A DNA stretch of 34,079 bases from contig CACWRR010000048.1 in assembly GCA_902763335.1 (NCBI GenBank), positions 1 to 34,079 of the forward strand, given 5' to 3'. The stretch comes from an uncultured Lachnospiraceae bacterium. Its GTDB lineage: Bacteria; Bacillota; Clostridia; Lachnospirales; Lachnospiraceae. The position numbers and the translations under genes are program-made. Below the pieces are notes generated by a model. The model saw nothing but the letters and a program-made list of their open reading frames with translations, was not told the DNA's origin and searched no databases. Numbering within the stretch: the stretch's first letter is position 1; each line of letters opens with the position of its first letter. Below, one piece after another: positions 23,283 to 32,249 of the stretch.

Positions 23283-24581
23283 CTAATTAAATCTTGATAC
23301 TGCGACTGTATAAATATCTTCTATCAGTCTGATACCACCGGCATATCCGACATAGAAATTGTCGAATACAACCTTATCCTGTACAGGCCATGAAATATTT
23401 AAAAAGTTACCATTTAAATTTTCTGTTACCTCTTTTTCATAATATCCACCGAGTACAAGCGGATAACCATGATAATCATGATTTTTTATTTCTTCATGAA
23501 TCTTATATCCGTCTGTTTCAAATGAAACTTCCGCTTTTATTCCAAAATTTAAGTTTTTAAACTCCTCTGTAATTGATTCCCGGTAAGCCTTTGGCGTATC
23601 ATCCACAACAAACTGTTTTGCCGGTATCAGACCAAGGTCGTTTACTAAAAACTTGGTAATTCCCAATGAATACTGTGCATCCGCCACGACAGTAAATTGT
23701 TTGTTAATAACACGGTTTTCAAGGAACAAATCTGCGTATCTTTCAATAAGATAGTAGTAATAATCCTCATGTTCCTTTATAACTGATTCCACCTTTTCTT
23801 CATTAACGCCGGCAAACTTTCCTACTTCCCTTAAAAATTTACTTGTTTCTGTTGCTCCAATAGGTAAAGTCCTGCAGTGTAAATAAGGTATACCAAACTT
23901 ACGCTCCATCTTCTTCATTGTTGATAAACCAACCCATGGAGAAACTAAAAGATTAAATTCAGCTTCAGGAAGCTTTTTTATATTGTCAAGTCCTCTTTTG
24001 TATCCAAAAATGGTGTTAGGTATAAGTCCCAGCTCAGATACTAGTTTTTCAAGTTCTCTTATATTACCAAGCCAAAATAAATCCTGATATGGAACATCCG
24101 CCCATATATTAACCAAACCTTTCTGCTTTGTTTCAGATTTCTTCAAATATTGTTCAACAATTGCATCAACAACCTGCTCATGTCCCTTATAATTGTTTCC
24201 TTTAAATCCGGCTGTCGGTGCATAAATTACCGGTTTATCATTGTCCGCATAACGTGAAACAACTTCACCTGTATCATCTCCTACAATTTCAGGAATACAT
24301 CCCGTAAGTACAACATATAAATCTGCATCAACAACCTTTAATGCATTTTCAATTGTCGAGTCTAACTTTTTAACTCCTCCAAATACAACATCCTTCTCGT
24401 TTATACTTGTACAAGGAAAAATATTAGGTGAAAAATATCCTGAACTTCCCGTTGATTCAGACAATTTCTGTGCACATCCGGGTCCGGAATGCAAAATAGG
24501 AAGAGCACGATTTATAGCCTGCACAGTCTGCATTGCACCAAGTGCACATTTATATCTCTGTTTATCTAATAATTTTGCCAT
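23283..24581 (-). CDS. nitrogenase-like component 1 beta subunit (NifK-like)
   Basis: The protein has 432 residues, shorter than classical NifK (about 520). The three expected P-cluster cysteines can be placed: C36 in HSGPGCAQ, C57 in FPCTSINEKDVVFGG, and C95 in LTGCIPEIVGDD. The rest follows the NifK-type pattern of Rossmann-like subdomains. Its ATG overlaps the NifD-like stop by 1 bp (TAATG), as expected for subunits made in equal amounts. With NifD-like it should form the substrate-reducing heterotetramer fed electrons by the NifH-like protein. Because NifE/N/V are missing and sulfur genes surround it, I place it among nitrogenase-like (group IV-type) reductases rather than N2-fixing NifK. 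Confidence 0.88.
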   Translation of the reverse strand: MAKLLDKQRYKCALGAMQTVQAINRALPILHSGPGCAQKLSESTGSSGYFSPNIFPCTSINEKDVVFGGVKKLDSTIENALKVVDADLYVVLTGCIPEIVGDDTGEVVSRYADNDKPVIYAPTAGFKGNNYKGHEQVVDAIVEQYLKKSETKQKGLVNIWADVPYQDLFWLGNIRELEKLVSELGLIPNTIFGYKRGLDNIKKLPEAEFNLLVSPWVGLSTMKKMERKFGIPYLHCRTLPIGATETSKFLREVGKFAGVNEEKVESVIKEHEDYYYYLIERYADLFLENRVINKQFTVVADAQYSLGITKFLVNDLGLIPAKQFVVDDTPKAYRESITEEFKNLNFGIKAEVSFETDGYKIHEEIKNHDYHGYPLVLGGYYEKEVTENLNGNFLNISWPVQDKVVFDNFYVGYAGGIRLIEDIYTVAVSRFN

Positions 24582-26047
24582 TATTTTGCCTCCTCTAAAA
24601 ATGTTGCAACATCCTGCTTATACCACCAGTCTGTGTATGGAAGTTTTGATCTTCTTGCCAGATTTTCCTCAAAGCTTCTATTCTTAACAGCATCTAAAAT
24701 CGTTTTTGCAAATTCCAATGTATGTTTATATCCAAAAATCATATATTCATCTGCTACATATATAGCCGGCGTGCCGTTTTTAATAGCCCATACAGTTGAA
24801 CCCGGATGTCTTGACAGGTACATATCCGGCTGATATTTATTTAAAATATTCATAACCTCATAATTTTGCTGGTCAGCTACACTTGCCTCAAAATCAATAT
24901 CATTATCCAGAAGATACTTCATGGAAGGTGGTACATCTCCATTTTCATATTTCTTATCATAATGCCATGCCAATGCCCAAACCACTTTAATTCCAAGCTC
25001 ATTTAAAACTCTTGATACTTCGAATGTATATCCCGGTCCCATACCAAGAACCGCTGTAAGTCCAGTTAATTCTTTCTTAATTTCTTCTATCTGTGGAAGA
25101 TAGATTGCACGCTGCTCCTCAATGTATTTTTCAATCTTTTCACTGCGGCCTGTTACCTTTCCAATCTCCCTGAGCCATGTCTCAAATCCGGTAATTCCAC
25201 ACTGATTAATGCTTCTTATATATGGAACTCCGTATTTTTCTTCAAGGGCATTTCCTATATAATTTCCCAAAGTTCCGCAAATACACGTTGTTGCAATACT
25301 TTCTGAAAGATGTGAAAGTTCCTCCACTGTAGAATTACAGTATAAAAATACAGGTTCAAGATCAAAATTCTTAAACATCTCAATAATTTCCGGTCTGGCG
25401 CTTTCAAAGAAATTTTTAAAATTAATTTTATTTGTCTTAACCCCTTCTCTCGGTGGTTGCACAATTTCCTGAAGTACTGCGTGATCTGAGATATCAAAAC
25501 CTGTTGCCCAGATACGCGATTTAAAGCCTTCGCAATGTACAGCTACAATAGGAACTCCAACTTCATCTCTGACATCATCTACAATACTGTCAATATCTTC
25601 TCCAATAATACCGGTTGCACATGAACTCGAAACGAAAATTGCTTTCGGTGAATATCTCTTATTAACTTCCAGAATAACTTTTCTAAGTGTTTCCGTTGAA
25701 CCAAATATGGTGTCATTTTCATTCATGTCTGTTCCAACATAAATAGTATCGCTGGTAACACCTCTCTTTTTTGCCATAACCTTTGACATATAATATGAAT
25801 TTGCTCCGGTAACAGAACATCCGGCCGGTCCATGATGAATAATAGCAACATCACGGATACCTGCAAGCTGGCTCAACCCACACATAGATAAACATGTGCT
25901 GGACTGCGAAAAGCATCTGGAACATCCCTTTAATGTTCCACACTGACTTTGTGAAGCCAAATCCTTTAATGTTCCTACATATCCTGTAATGGAGCCTATT
26001 CGATTCTCTCTTGTCGCAATATTAGAATTACTTAAATTAATCGCCAT
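24581..26047 (-). CDS. nitrogenase-like component 1 alpha subunit (NifD-like)
   Basis: The protein has 488 residues from the ATG at 26047, 8 bp after AGGAG; a GTG three codons upstream is too close to that site. Aligned by eye with Azotobacter NifD, the P-cluster ligands correspond to C52 (STCLSMCG region), C77 (HGPAGC) and C143 (SSSCATGIIGED). The cofactor cysteine is kept: C257 in CICGTLGNYIG lies 12 residues before EEKYGVP, as C275 does in NifD. The cofactor histidine (H442) aligns to Asp in VADEYMIFG. The N-terminal region has extra cysteines (C36, C42, C45, C56). These features suggest an enzyme with a P-cluster and an Fe-S cofactor held differently from FeMo-co, possibly the NifB product itself. 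Substrate unknown; organosulfur is favoured by context. Confidence 0.88.
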   Translation of the reverse strand: MAINLSNSNIATRENRIGSITGYVGTLKDLASQSQCGTLKGCSRCFSQSSTCLSMCGLSQLAGIRDVAIIHHGPAGCSVTGANSYYMSKVMAKKRGVTSDTIYVGTDMNENDTIFGSTETLRKVILEVNKRYSPKAIFVSSSCATGIIGEDIDSIVDDVRDEVGVPIVAVHCEGFKSRIWATGFDISDHAVLQEIVQPPREGVKTNKINFKNFFESARPEIIEMFKNFDLEPVFLYCNSTVEELSHLSESIATTCICGTLGNYIGNALEEKYGVPYIRSINQCGITGFETWLREIGKVTGRSEKIEKYIEEQRAIYLPQIEEIKKELTGLTAVLGMGPGYTFEVSRVLNELGIKVVWALAWHYDKKYENGDVPPSMKYLLDNDIDFEASVADQQNYEVMNILNKYQPDMYLSRHPGSTVWAIKNGTPAIYVADEYMIFGYKHTLEFAKTILDAVKNRSFEENLARRSKLPYTDWWYKQDVATFLEEAK

Positions 26048-26058
26048 ATTTCTCACTC

Positions 26059-27051
26059 CTATCCCTGATAATTCTCATCATACAAACTTGTTGATAAATA
26101 CCTGAGTCCTGTATCAGCAAATAATGCTACTATCTTCTTTCCCTTGTTTTCAGGTTTCTTCGCCAGTTCAGTTGCCACATGAAGTGCAGCTCCGGAAGAA
26201 GCACCCACCAAAATTCCATCTTTCTTAGCCAGAGTCTGAGCAGCCTTATAAGCCTGAAGTGTAGATACTTCGTACCACTCATCATATATATCACGGTCAA
26301 GATTTGCCGGAATAAATCTCTCCTCAGTATTTTCAAAAGGATGCACTCCTGTAATTTCTTCCTGTTCCGGATTTTCAGGAGACTGGAAAGACTCAGGTGT
26401 CGGCTGAACACCGACAACTTTTACATTTGGATTCTTTTCTTTCAAATATTTACCTGCCCCTGAAAGCGTTCCGCCTGTACCAACACAGGCAACAAAAATA
26501 TCTATTTCTCCATCCGTATCATTCCAGATTTCCGGTCCTGTTGTAAGATAATGAACATTTGGATTCTCAGGATTTCTTGTCTGATCAGCAAACCAAATAT
26601 GTTCTTCATCTGCAACTGCCCGCTCTAAAGCTTTTACACACTCAACAAAATCTGGTCCGTTTTCCTCTATGCTTTTTACAATTTCAGGTACTTCAGAAAG
26701 CTTTACTGTTTTTCCTCCTAAAGCATGTATAACCTGAAAACGTTCCTTAGAAACCTGATCCTGGATGTATACCCTGAACTTATATCCTTTTGCTGCAGCG
26801 ATTGCAGCAAGACCAACTCCGGTATTACCACTGGTCAATTCAATAATCGTATCTCCCTTTTTCAATTTTCCACTTTTCTCAGCAGTTTCAATCATATTTA
26901 ATGCAATACGGTCCTTTACGCTCTGATTCGGATTAAAATATTCTATTTTTCCAATAATGTCTGCTCCCAAACCATTTGCCTTATTGTAACCATTCAGTCT
27001 TAAAAGCGGTGTTTTACCCACAAGTTCTGTTATAGAATCATAAATTGCCAT
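26059..27051 (-). CDS. divergent cysteine-synthase-like PLP enzyme inside the nitrogenase-like operon
   Basis: The protein has 330 residues, ATG 6 bp after GGAGG. It is a fold-type II PLP enzyme: NPNQSVKDR with Lys46, LTSGNTGVGLA, and the GTGGTLSGAG phosphate loop. Compared with the canonical CysK at 29559-30497 it departs in substrate-facing motifs: IQDQVSKERF replaces [10 protein letters not shown], the GxxGMxGAI motif is missing, and the segment aligned to [10 protein letters not shown] is rewritten around ITGVHPFENTEERFIP with an insertion. It lies between the NifH-like and NifD-like genes. I infer that it makes an amino acid from an activated serine or homoserine and a sulfur compound released by the reductase, but its acceptor and nucleophile are unknown. 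It should not be called CysK without assay. Confidence 0.85.
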   Translation of the reverse strand: MAIYDSITELVGKTPLLRLNGYNKANGLGADIIGKIEYFNPNQSVKDRIALNMIETAEKSGKLKKGDTIIELTSGNTGVGLAAIAAAKGYKFRVYIQDQVSKERFQVIHALGGKTVKLSEVPEIVKSIEENGPDFVECVKALERAVADEEHIWFADQTRNPENPNVHYLTTGPEIWNDTDGEIDIFVACVGTGGTLSGAGKYLKEKNPNVKVVGVQPTPESFQSPENPEQEEITGVHPFENTEERFIPANLDRDIYDEWYEVSTLQAYKAAQTLAKKDGILVGASSGAALHVATELAKKPENKGKKIVALFADTGLRYLSTSLYDENYQG

Positions 27052-27095
27052 AATATTCCTCCAATCCGTATAAATACTACTTTTTGCCTGTATCC

Positions 27096-28303
<1,208 letters not shown>

Positions 28304-28311
<8 letters not shown>

Positions 28312-29179
28312 GTGAAAAAGTCTCCTTTACATTCAGCCGTCTCTGATAAATCTGATCACCAAACTCTGATTTTCCCGGAACTCCAACGGCATCTGCACGA
28401 CAATGCTGGCAATGTCTGAAAACATCAATATACTTTGATGCTGCAGTTCTTGCCGCATCTATTTCTGCACAAACAGGTGCTTTACAATGCTTAAGCTCAT
28501 GCTGTGGTATGAGAGGAATAATGTTGTAAATTTTTGCACCTGCCTCTTTAACCGTTTTGGCGATTTCCTCAATATGTTTGCCATTAATTTCAGGAACCAG
28601 TACCGTATTCACCTTAATAGTAATTCCGGCTGCCGCAACTTTTCTTATTCCATCAAGCTGATTTTTAATAAGAATCTTCGCACCTTCCACACCTTCAATT
28701 TTTTTCCCATGATATATGATATAGGCATTTAATCTGCTTTCTATCTCCGGATCAACTGCATTGACTGTAACTGTTAATGAATCAATCCCCACATCTATGA
28801 CTTCCTGTGCTCTTTCGCTTAGAAGCAGTCCATTGGTACTCATACATTTAATAAGTTCAGGGAATTTTTCTTTTACAATTTTAAAGGTTTCCAGTGCATA
28901 ATCACTTGCCAAAGTATCTCCGGGGCCTGCTATTCCGGCAACTTTAATGTCAGGACATATTTCCAGTGCCTTTCCTAAAATTTCCTCGCAATCTTCCGGC
29001 TTAAGGACTTTAGATGTAACTCCCGGTCTTTCCTCTACATCATTAATGGTTCTGTCGCAGAATCGACAGGCAATATTACAACCCGGGCTTACCGGGAGAT
29101 GTATTCTGCCGGCATTATTCTTCTGTCCGCCAAAACATGGGTGAGATCTTTGCAAATCTTCATATGTATTGCTACTCAT
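28304..29179 (-). CDS. nifB: NifB-like radical SAM protein (cofactor precursor synthesis)
   Basis: The protein has 291 residues from the ATG at 29179, 7 bp after AAGG. Near the N-terminus is HPCFGG (C15), then the radical-SAM triad C34-x3-C38-x2-C41 (CNIACRFCDR), GVTSKVLKPED, MSTNGLLLSE, and the C-terminal CQHCRADAVG typical of NifB, where extra cysteines hold the cluster precursors. NifB turns [4Fe-4S] clusters and SAM-derived carbon into the [8Fe-9S-C] NifB cofactor. The length (about 290) is that of NifB proteins lacking the fused NifX-like domain, which here is the next gene. Its presence without NifE/N argues that the NifDK-like protein receives a NifB-derived cluster directly. Confidence 0.92.
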
Positions 29180-29205
29180 AAAACACCTTCTTTCCAAACA
29201 GTCTT

Positions 29206-29235
29206 ATTGTATGTGATATATAAAAAAAATCACAA
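29206..29235 (-). promoter_or_regulatory. candidate promoter for the nifB-like operon
   Basis: TTGTGA (29230-29235) and TACAAT (29206-29211) with an 18-bp T-rich spacer, lying 27 bp before the nifB-like start and beginning 1 bp after the tRNA-like RNA. Both boxes deviate from consensus. Confidence 0.35.
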
Positions 29236-29236
29236 A

Positions 29237-29306
29237 TGATACCGGATGGATTCGAACCATCAACTTCAGTTTTGCAAACCTATGCCTTACCAGCGGCTAC
29301 GGCATC
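29237..29306 (-). tRNA. tRNA-Cys-like RNA, anticodon GCA, in the sulfur/nitrogenase-like locus
   Basis: A 70-nt cloverleaf can be drawn completely. Acceptor: GATGCCG (29306-29300) with CGGTATC (29244-29238), 7 bp with one G-U. D arm: GCC/GGC with loop GCTGGTAA. Anticodon arm: TAGGT, loop TTGCAAA, ACTGA, with one A-G mismatch and a G-U pair. Variable loop AGTT. T arm: GATGG, loop TTCGAAT, CCATC, perfect. The anticodon GCA reads Cys codons, and the D and anticodon regions resemble clostridial tRNA-Cys. Two features are odd: the discriminator base is A, whereas bacterial tRNA-Cys has U at this position, a main identity element for CysRS, and no CCA is encoded (ATTTGTG follows). It lies just downstream of a strong terminator and just upstream of the nifB-like gene. 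Whether it is aminoacylated or regulatory is unknown. Confidence 0.8.
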
Positions 29307-29310
29307 AAAC

Positions 29311-29360
29311 AAAAAGGAGGCTTTGCACTTTTATGATTCTACATAAAATACAAAACCTCC
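29311..29360 (-). terminator. strong hairpin terminator after the cysK-yezD pair
   Basis: A 19-20 bp imperfect stem, GGAGGTTTTG... (29360-29342) with ...CAAAGCCTCC (29335-29316), a 6-nt loop and a TTTTTGTTT tail. The tRNA-like RNA starts 5 nt after the T tract, so either the RNA has a cryptic promoter or read-through supplies it. Confidence 0.75.
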
Positions 29361-29382
29361 GGTCTTTCCAGTCAGCTGTAAT

Positions 29383-29535
29383 CTACAATCTTATTTTTTC
29401 TGTTTTGTCAATTTGAATAATCTTTCCATCCTGAACAATCAATATTACATTTCCAAATCGAATATCTTTTATTATCTCCTTGACTTTTGTCAGGCTTACA
29501 TCTATGTTATCTAATTTATTTTTATCCTTTTCCAT
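29383..29535 (-). CDS. yezD: YezD/DUF2292-type small protein
   Basis: A 50-residue ORF with an ATG 9 bp after GAGG, 23 bp downstream of the cysteine synthase stop. It starts with MEKDKNKLDN and ends with the conserved core IIKDIRFGNVILIVQDGKII followed by QIDKTEKIRL. This matches the DUF2292 family, exemplified by Bacillus YezD, small proteins found in sulfur-assimilation operons whose biochemical role is unknown. It is basic, without membrane segments. It is too short for usual gene-calling cutoffs and is easily missed. Assignment rests on the near-textbook RFGxVxIxxQDGKxxQIDKxEKxR motif. Confidence 0.88.
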   Translation of the reverse strand: MEKDKNKLDNIDVSLTKVKEIIKDIRFGNVILIVQDGKIIQIDKTEKIRL

Positions 29536-29558
29536 AGTCTGTTACCTCACAATCTGTT

Positions 29559-30497
29559 TTAATTGTTGTTAAATAACGGTGTAGACAAATATCTGTCTCC
29601 CGAATCCGGGAGTAATGCAACTATTGTCTTTCCTTTATTTTCCGGTCTCTTTGCAACTATTTCTGCTGCTTTTAAAGCTGCTCCCGATGAAATTCCTACA
29701 AGAATTCCTTCTGTTACGGCAAAGTTCTTTCCTTCTGCAAATGCGTCTTCATTACTGATAGTTATTACTTCATCATATACTTTAGTATTGAGAACCTCAG
29801 GTACAAATCCGGCTCCAATTCCCTGAATTTTATGCGGACCTGCAACTCCTGTTGATAAAACGGCACTTGAAGCCGGCTCAACCGCAATAATCTTAATTTC
29901 AGGATTCTGCTCTTTTAAATATTCTCCAACTCCTGTGACTGTTCCACCTGTCCCTACACCGGCAATAAATATATCAACCTTTCCGTCTGTCTGCTTCCAT
30001 ATTTCAGGTCCTGTTGTCTCTTTATGAATTTTGGGATTTGAAGGATTTACAAACTGTCCAAGAATTATGGAACCTGGAATTTCTTTATTCAGTTCTTCTG
30101 CCTTGGCAATAGCTCCCTTCATACCCTTAGCTCCTTCTGTAAGAACTATTTCTGCTCCATAAGCCTTAAGTAAATTTCTTCTTTCAACACTCATGGTATC
30201 CGGAAGAGTAAGAATTGTCTTATACCCTTTTGCTGCTGCGACTGCAGCTAAACCTATTCCGGTATTACCACTGGTCGGTTCAATAATAGTTGCTCCGGGA
30301 TTTATTGTTCCTTTCGCCTCTGCATCCTCAATCATCGCCAGAGCAATACGATCTTTAACAGATCCAGCCGGATTTAAATATTCCAATTTTGCAAGTACTG
30401 TTGCTTCATCAATTTCTTTCTTCTTTGCGTATCTGTTAAGTTTAAGAATCGGAGTTCCTCCAATCAGTTCCAGTGCGCTTTCTTTAATTTCTCCCAT
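29559..30497 (-). CDS. cysK: cysteine synthase (O-acetylserine sulfhydrylase), canonical
   Basis: The protein has 312 residues, ATG 7 bp after GGAGG. All CysK hallmarks are present: NPAGSVKDR with the PLP lysine K48, [30 protein letters not shown], the [10 protein letters not shown] motif, [10 protein letters not shown] for the PLP phosphate, and [12 protein letters not shown] near the C-terminus. It condenses O-acetylserine with sulfide to give cysteine and acetate. It has its own promoter candidate and is followed by yezD and a terminator. It is a paralogue of the divergent enzyme at 26059-27051, so the locus encodes one ordinary and one altered sulfhydrylase. Confidence 0.95.
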   Translation of the reverse strand: MGEIKESALELIGGTPILKLNRYAKKKEIDEATVLAKLEYLNPAGSVKDRIALAMIEDAEAKGTINPGATIIEPTSGNTGIGLAAVAAAKGYKTILTLPDTMSVERRNLLKAYGAEIVLTEGAKGMKGAIAKAEELNKEIPGSIILGQFVNPSNPKIHKETTGPEIWKQTDGKVDIFIAGVGTGGTVTGVGEYLKEQNPEIKIIAVEPASSAVLSTGVAGPHKIQGIGAGFVPEVLNTKVYDEVITISNEDAFAEGKNFAVTEGILVGISSGAALKAAEIVAKRPENKGKTIVALLPDSGDRYLSTPLFNNN

Positions 30498-30570
30498 AAG
30501 TTATCCTCCTTAATTGTTAATCATTCTATTAATTGTTCTGATAAATTTTATCTGTTATTAGCTTATCGAT

Positions 30571-30599
30571 ATAATAGCATCAAAAAACGAATTTGAAAA
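30571..30599 (-). promoter_or_regulatory. candidate promoter for cysK-yezD
   Basis: TTTTCA (30594-30599) and TATTAT (30571-30576) with a 17-bp spacer. The -35 box lies in an imperfect palindrome (TTTGGAAAATTTTCAAA on the minus strand) that could bind a repressor. About 70 nt of leader follow with no T-box core. Confidence 0.45.
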
Positions 30600-30605
30600 T
30601 TTTCC

Positions 30606-30631
30606 AAAACTTATGCTCTGTGATAAGTTTT
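30606..30631 (-). terminator. hairpin after the GNAT gene
   Basis: Perfect 9-bp inverted repeat AAAACTTAT/ATAAGTTTT with an 8-nt loop, 13 bp beyond the GNAT stop. It is AU-rich and its U's are mostly within the stem, so termination would be weak. Confidence 0.4.
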
Positions 30632-30643
30632 ATTTATATCATT

Positions 30644-31069
30644 TCATTCGATAAATCTTTCATTTCTGTAGTGTTCCTCATCATTAAAAATTGCATAGCC
30701 GGTTTTCAATTTTGAGAAACCCCAATGTTCATATAAACCTATATGTTTTGGATGTGTATAAAGAATTACATTACATCCTTCCACTTCCTCCAGTAAACTG
30801 TCTAAAATAACTTTTCCTAATCCTTTACCCCTATATTCATCACGTACTGCAATGTTACATAATGCCGCCAGAGTTATTCCATCTGAAACAGCCCTGCCAA
30901 CACCTATAATTTTCTTTCCATTCATAAGAAACACTACCGCATAGCTGCTTTTGAAAGCATTTTCCTGAGTGTCAATATCCAAATCACTCAGCCCATAAAA
31001 ATGAAGTATTTCCCACACCTGTGAGAAATCTATATCTTTGCATGATTTTATTATTTTGTAATTGTTCAA
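30644..31069 (-). CDS. GNAT-family N-acetyltransferase
   Basis: The protein has 141 residues from the TTG at 31069, 8 bp after AGGAGG; frames extending upstream run through a hairpin and lack this site. It contains the GNAT acetyl-CoA-binding motif A (CNIAVRDEYRGKGLGKVIL, with the R/Q-x-x-G-x-G/A pattern RGKGLG) and a C-terminal HPKHIGLYEHWGFSKL segment typical of the fold. It transfers acetyl to an amine of unknown identity. It lies between the ABC transporter and cysK in the same direction, separated from both by hairpins, so a link to sulfur metabolism (for example detoxifying a sulfur-containing amine) is only suggested by position. It is not a serine acetyltransferase of the CysE type. 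Confidence 0.88.
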   Translation of the reverse strand: MNNYKIIKSCKDIDFSQVWEILHFYGLSDLDIDTQENAFKSSYAVVFLMNGKKIIGVGRAVSDGITLAALCNIAVRDEYRGKGLGKVILDSLLEEVEGCNVILYTHPKHIGLYEHWGFSKLKTGYAIFNDEEHYRNERFIE

Positions 31070-31108
31070 AATGATTTCCTCCTCTTTCCTCTTACTGTCT
31101 ATGCTAAA

Positions 31109-31143
31109 GCGGACAGGTTGTATTGTAACTGCCCGCATTTTTT
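31109..31143. terminator. hairpin after the ABC transporter operon
   Basis: GCGGACAG (31109-31116) pairs with CTGCCCGC (31129-31136), 8 bp with one G-U. The T6 tract (31138-31143) is on the plus strand; on the minus strand, the direction of the transporter genes, only TTTA follows, so it may act as a bidirectional or weak terminator. Confidence 0.45.
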
Positions 31144-31150
31144 CAGCTTA

Positions 31151-32236
31151 TTAATTTTTCTCTGTGAATTCTTTGGTCGAAGGATCATAAACAACTGAAT
31201 CCGGCACCCCATCCAATTTAGGATAGACTTTTGTGGTAAATTCATTCAAATCCAAAGACGAATCTATGTCTCCTGTTTTTTGAAGATCCTTAAATGAATT
31301 CTCAAATGTTTCTCTACCAAGGGTAACTGACGGCTCATAGTTTAAACCGGCAAGTATTTCTCCATATGCTTTTACATCATCATCACTCTCTGAAGGCATA
31401 TATCCGTTTTCCACCTGAAGCCTTGCCGTATCTTCAGGACTAGCCTGTACAAATGCTGCTGCTTTCTGAATTGCTCTCGTATAAGCTGCTGCACCTTCGG
31501 GATTTTTCTCAATCAACTCCTGAGATACATATGCCTGGCAGCAATATTCAGAAGAGAATTCCTCATCTTCTCCAATATCAAGAATTTTTATAAGATCATA
31601 GTTTTTTTCTGCATTATATGCTACAGGATCATGAATACCTATTGCATCAACAGCCCCGTTATCAAGTGCTGCCGGCAGATCCGTCATTGAGTAGGTAACA
31701 AATTTAATATCTGCATTACTTCCGTTTACCGTAAACCCTAAATTATACAGTTTTCTTTTTAACTGAATAGGTGCTGAATCAGATAAAGATGATACACCAA
31801 TTGTTTTTCCTTTCAAATCCCCCAGACTCTTAACTTCCGAGCCGTTTTTTGCATAGAATTTTGTACATCCTCTATGTAATCCTGTAACAAACGAGATTGC
31901 AAGTCCATTCGAAATCGGCTGCATGAGAGTACCTGTAAGTCCGTATCCGGCATTAATTTCTCCACTTGTTATCTGTTCAGTTATAGTATCAATATTTGAA
32001 GTAACAATATCATATTCCTGCCCTATAGCTTTGAATTCTTCATCAAAATAACCATTTATAATTGCGATATGCACCGGTGCCAGGCATAGACTTTCCTTAT
32101 TGTTCAGAATTTTTACTTTTTCATATGATAATTTTTTTGAAGAAGCTTTATCCGAACTTTTACCACAGCCTGCTATCAGACTTAAAGCCAGTGTTGTGAT
32201 TAAAATTATTGATACAATTTTTCTAGTTTTTCTCAT
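31151..32236 (-). CDS. ABC transporter substrate-binding lipoprotein (NMT1/SsuA/TauA type)
   Basis: The protein has 361 residues from the ATG at 32236, which follows GGAG at a suitable distance; upstream in-frame ATGs lie in or before that site. An N-terminal Lys/Arg region, a hydrophobic stretch and the lipobox LIAGC mark it as a lipoprotein attached to the outer face of the membrane. The mature part resembles nitrate/taurine/sulfonate/thiamine-precursor binding proteins: LAPVHIAIINGYFDEE, GEINAGYGL, DLKGKTIGVSS and ALDNGAVDAIGIHDP. With the ATPase and permease it forms an importer. The surrounding cysteine and nitrogenase-like genes favour an organosulfur ligand, but the family also binds non-sulfur compounds, so the substrate is not determined. 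Confidence 0.88.
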   Translation of the reverse strand: MRKTRKIVSIILITTLALSLIAGCGKSSDKASSKKLSYEKVKILNNKESLCLAPVHIAIINGYFDEEFKAIGQEYDIVTSNIDTITEQITSGEINAGYGLTGTLMQPISNGLAISFVTGLHRGCTKFYAKNGSEVKSLGDLKGKTIGVSSLSDSAPIQLKRKLYNLGFTVNGSNADIKFVTYSMTDLPAALDNGAVDAIGIHDPVAYNAEKNYDLIKILDIGEDEEFSSEYCCQAYVSQELIEKNPEGAAAYTRAIQKAAAFVQASPEDTARLQVENGYMPSESDDDVKAYGEILAGLNYEPSVTLGRETFENSFKDLQKTGDIDSSLDLNEFTTKVYPKLDGVPDSVVYDPSTKEFTEKN

Positions 32237-32249
32237 TTTAAACATCTCC

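Noticed and set aside
29360-30643. A cysteine T-box riboswitch controlling cysK or the tRNA-like RNA
   Set aside because: No T-box core (AGGGTGGNACCGCG-like) is visible on the minus strand in the leaders; only simple hairpins are seen.
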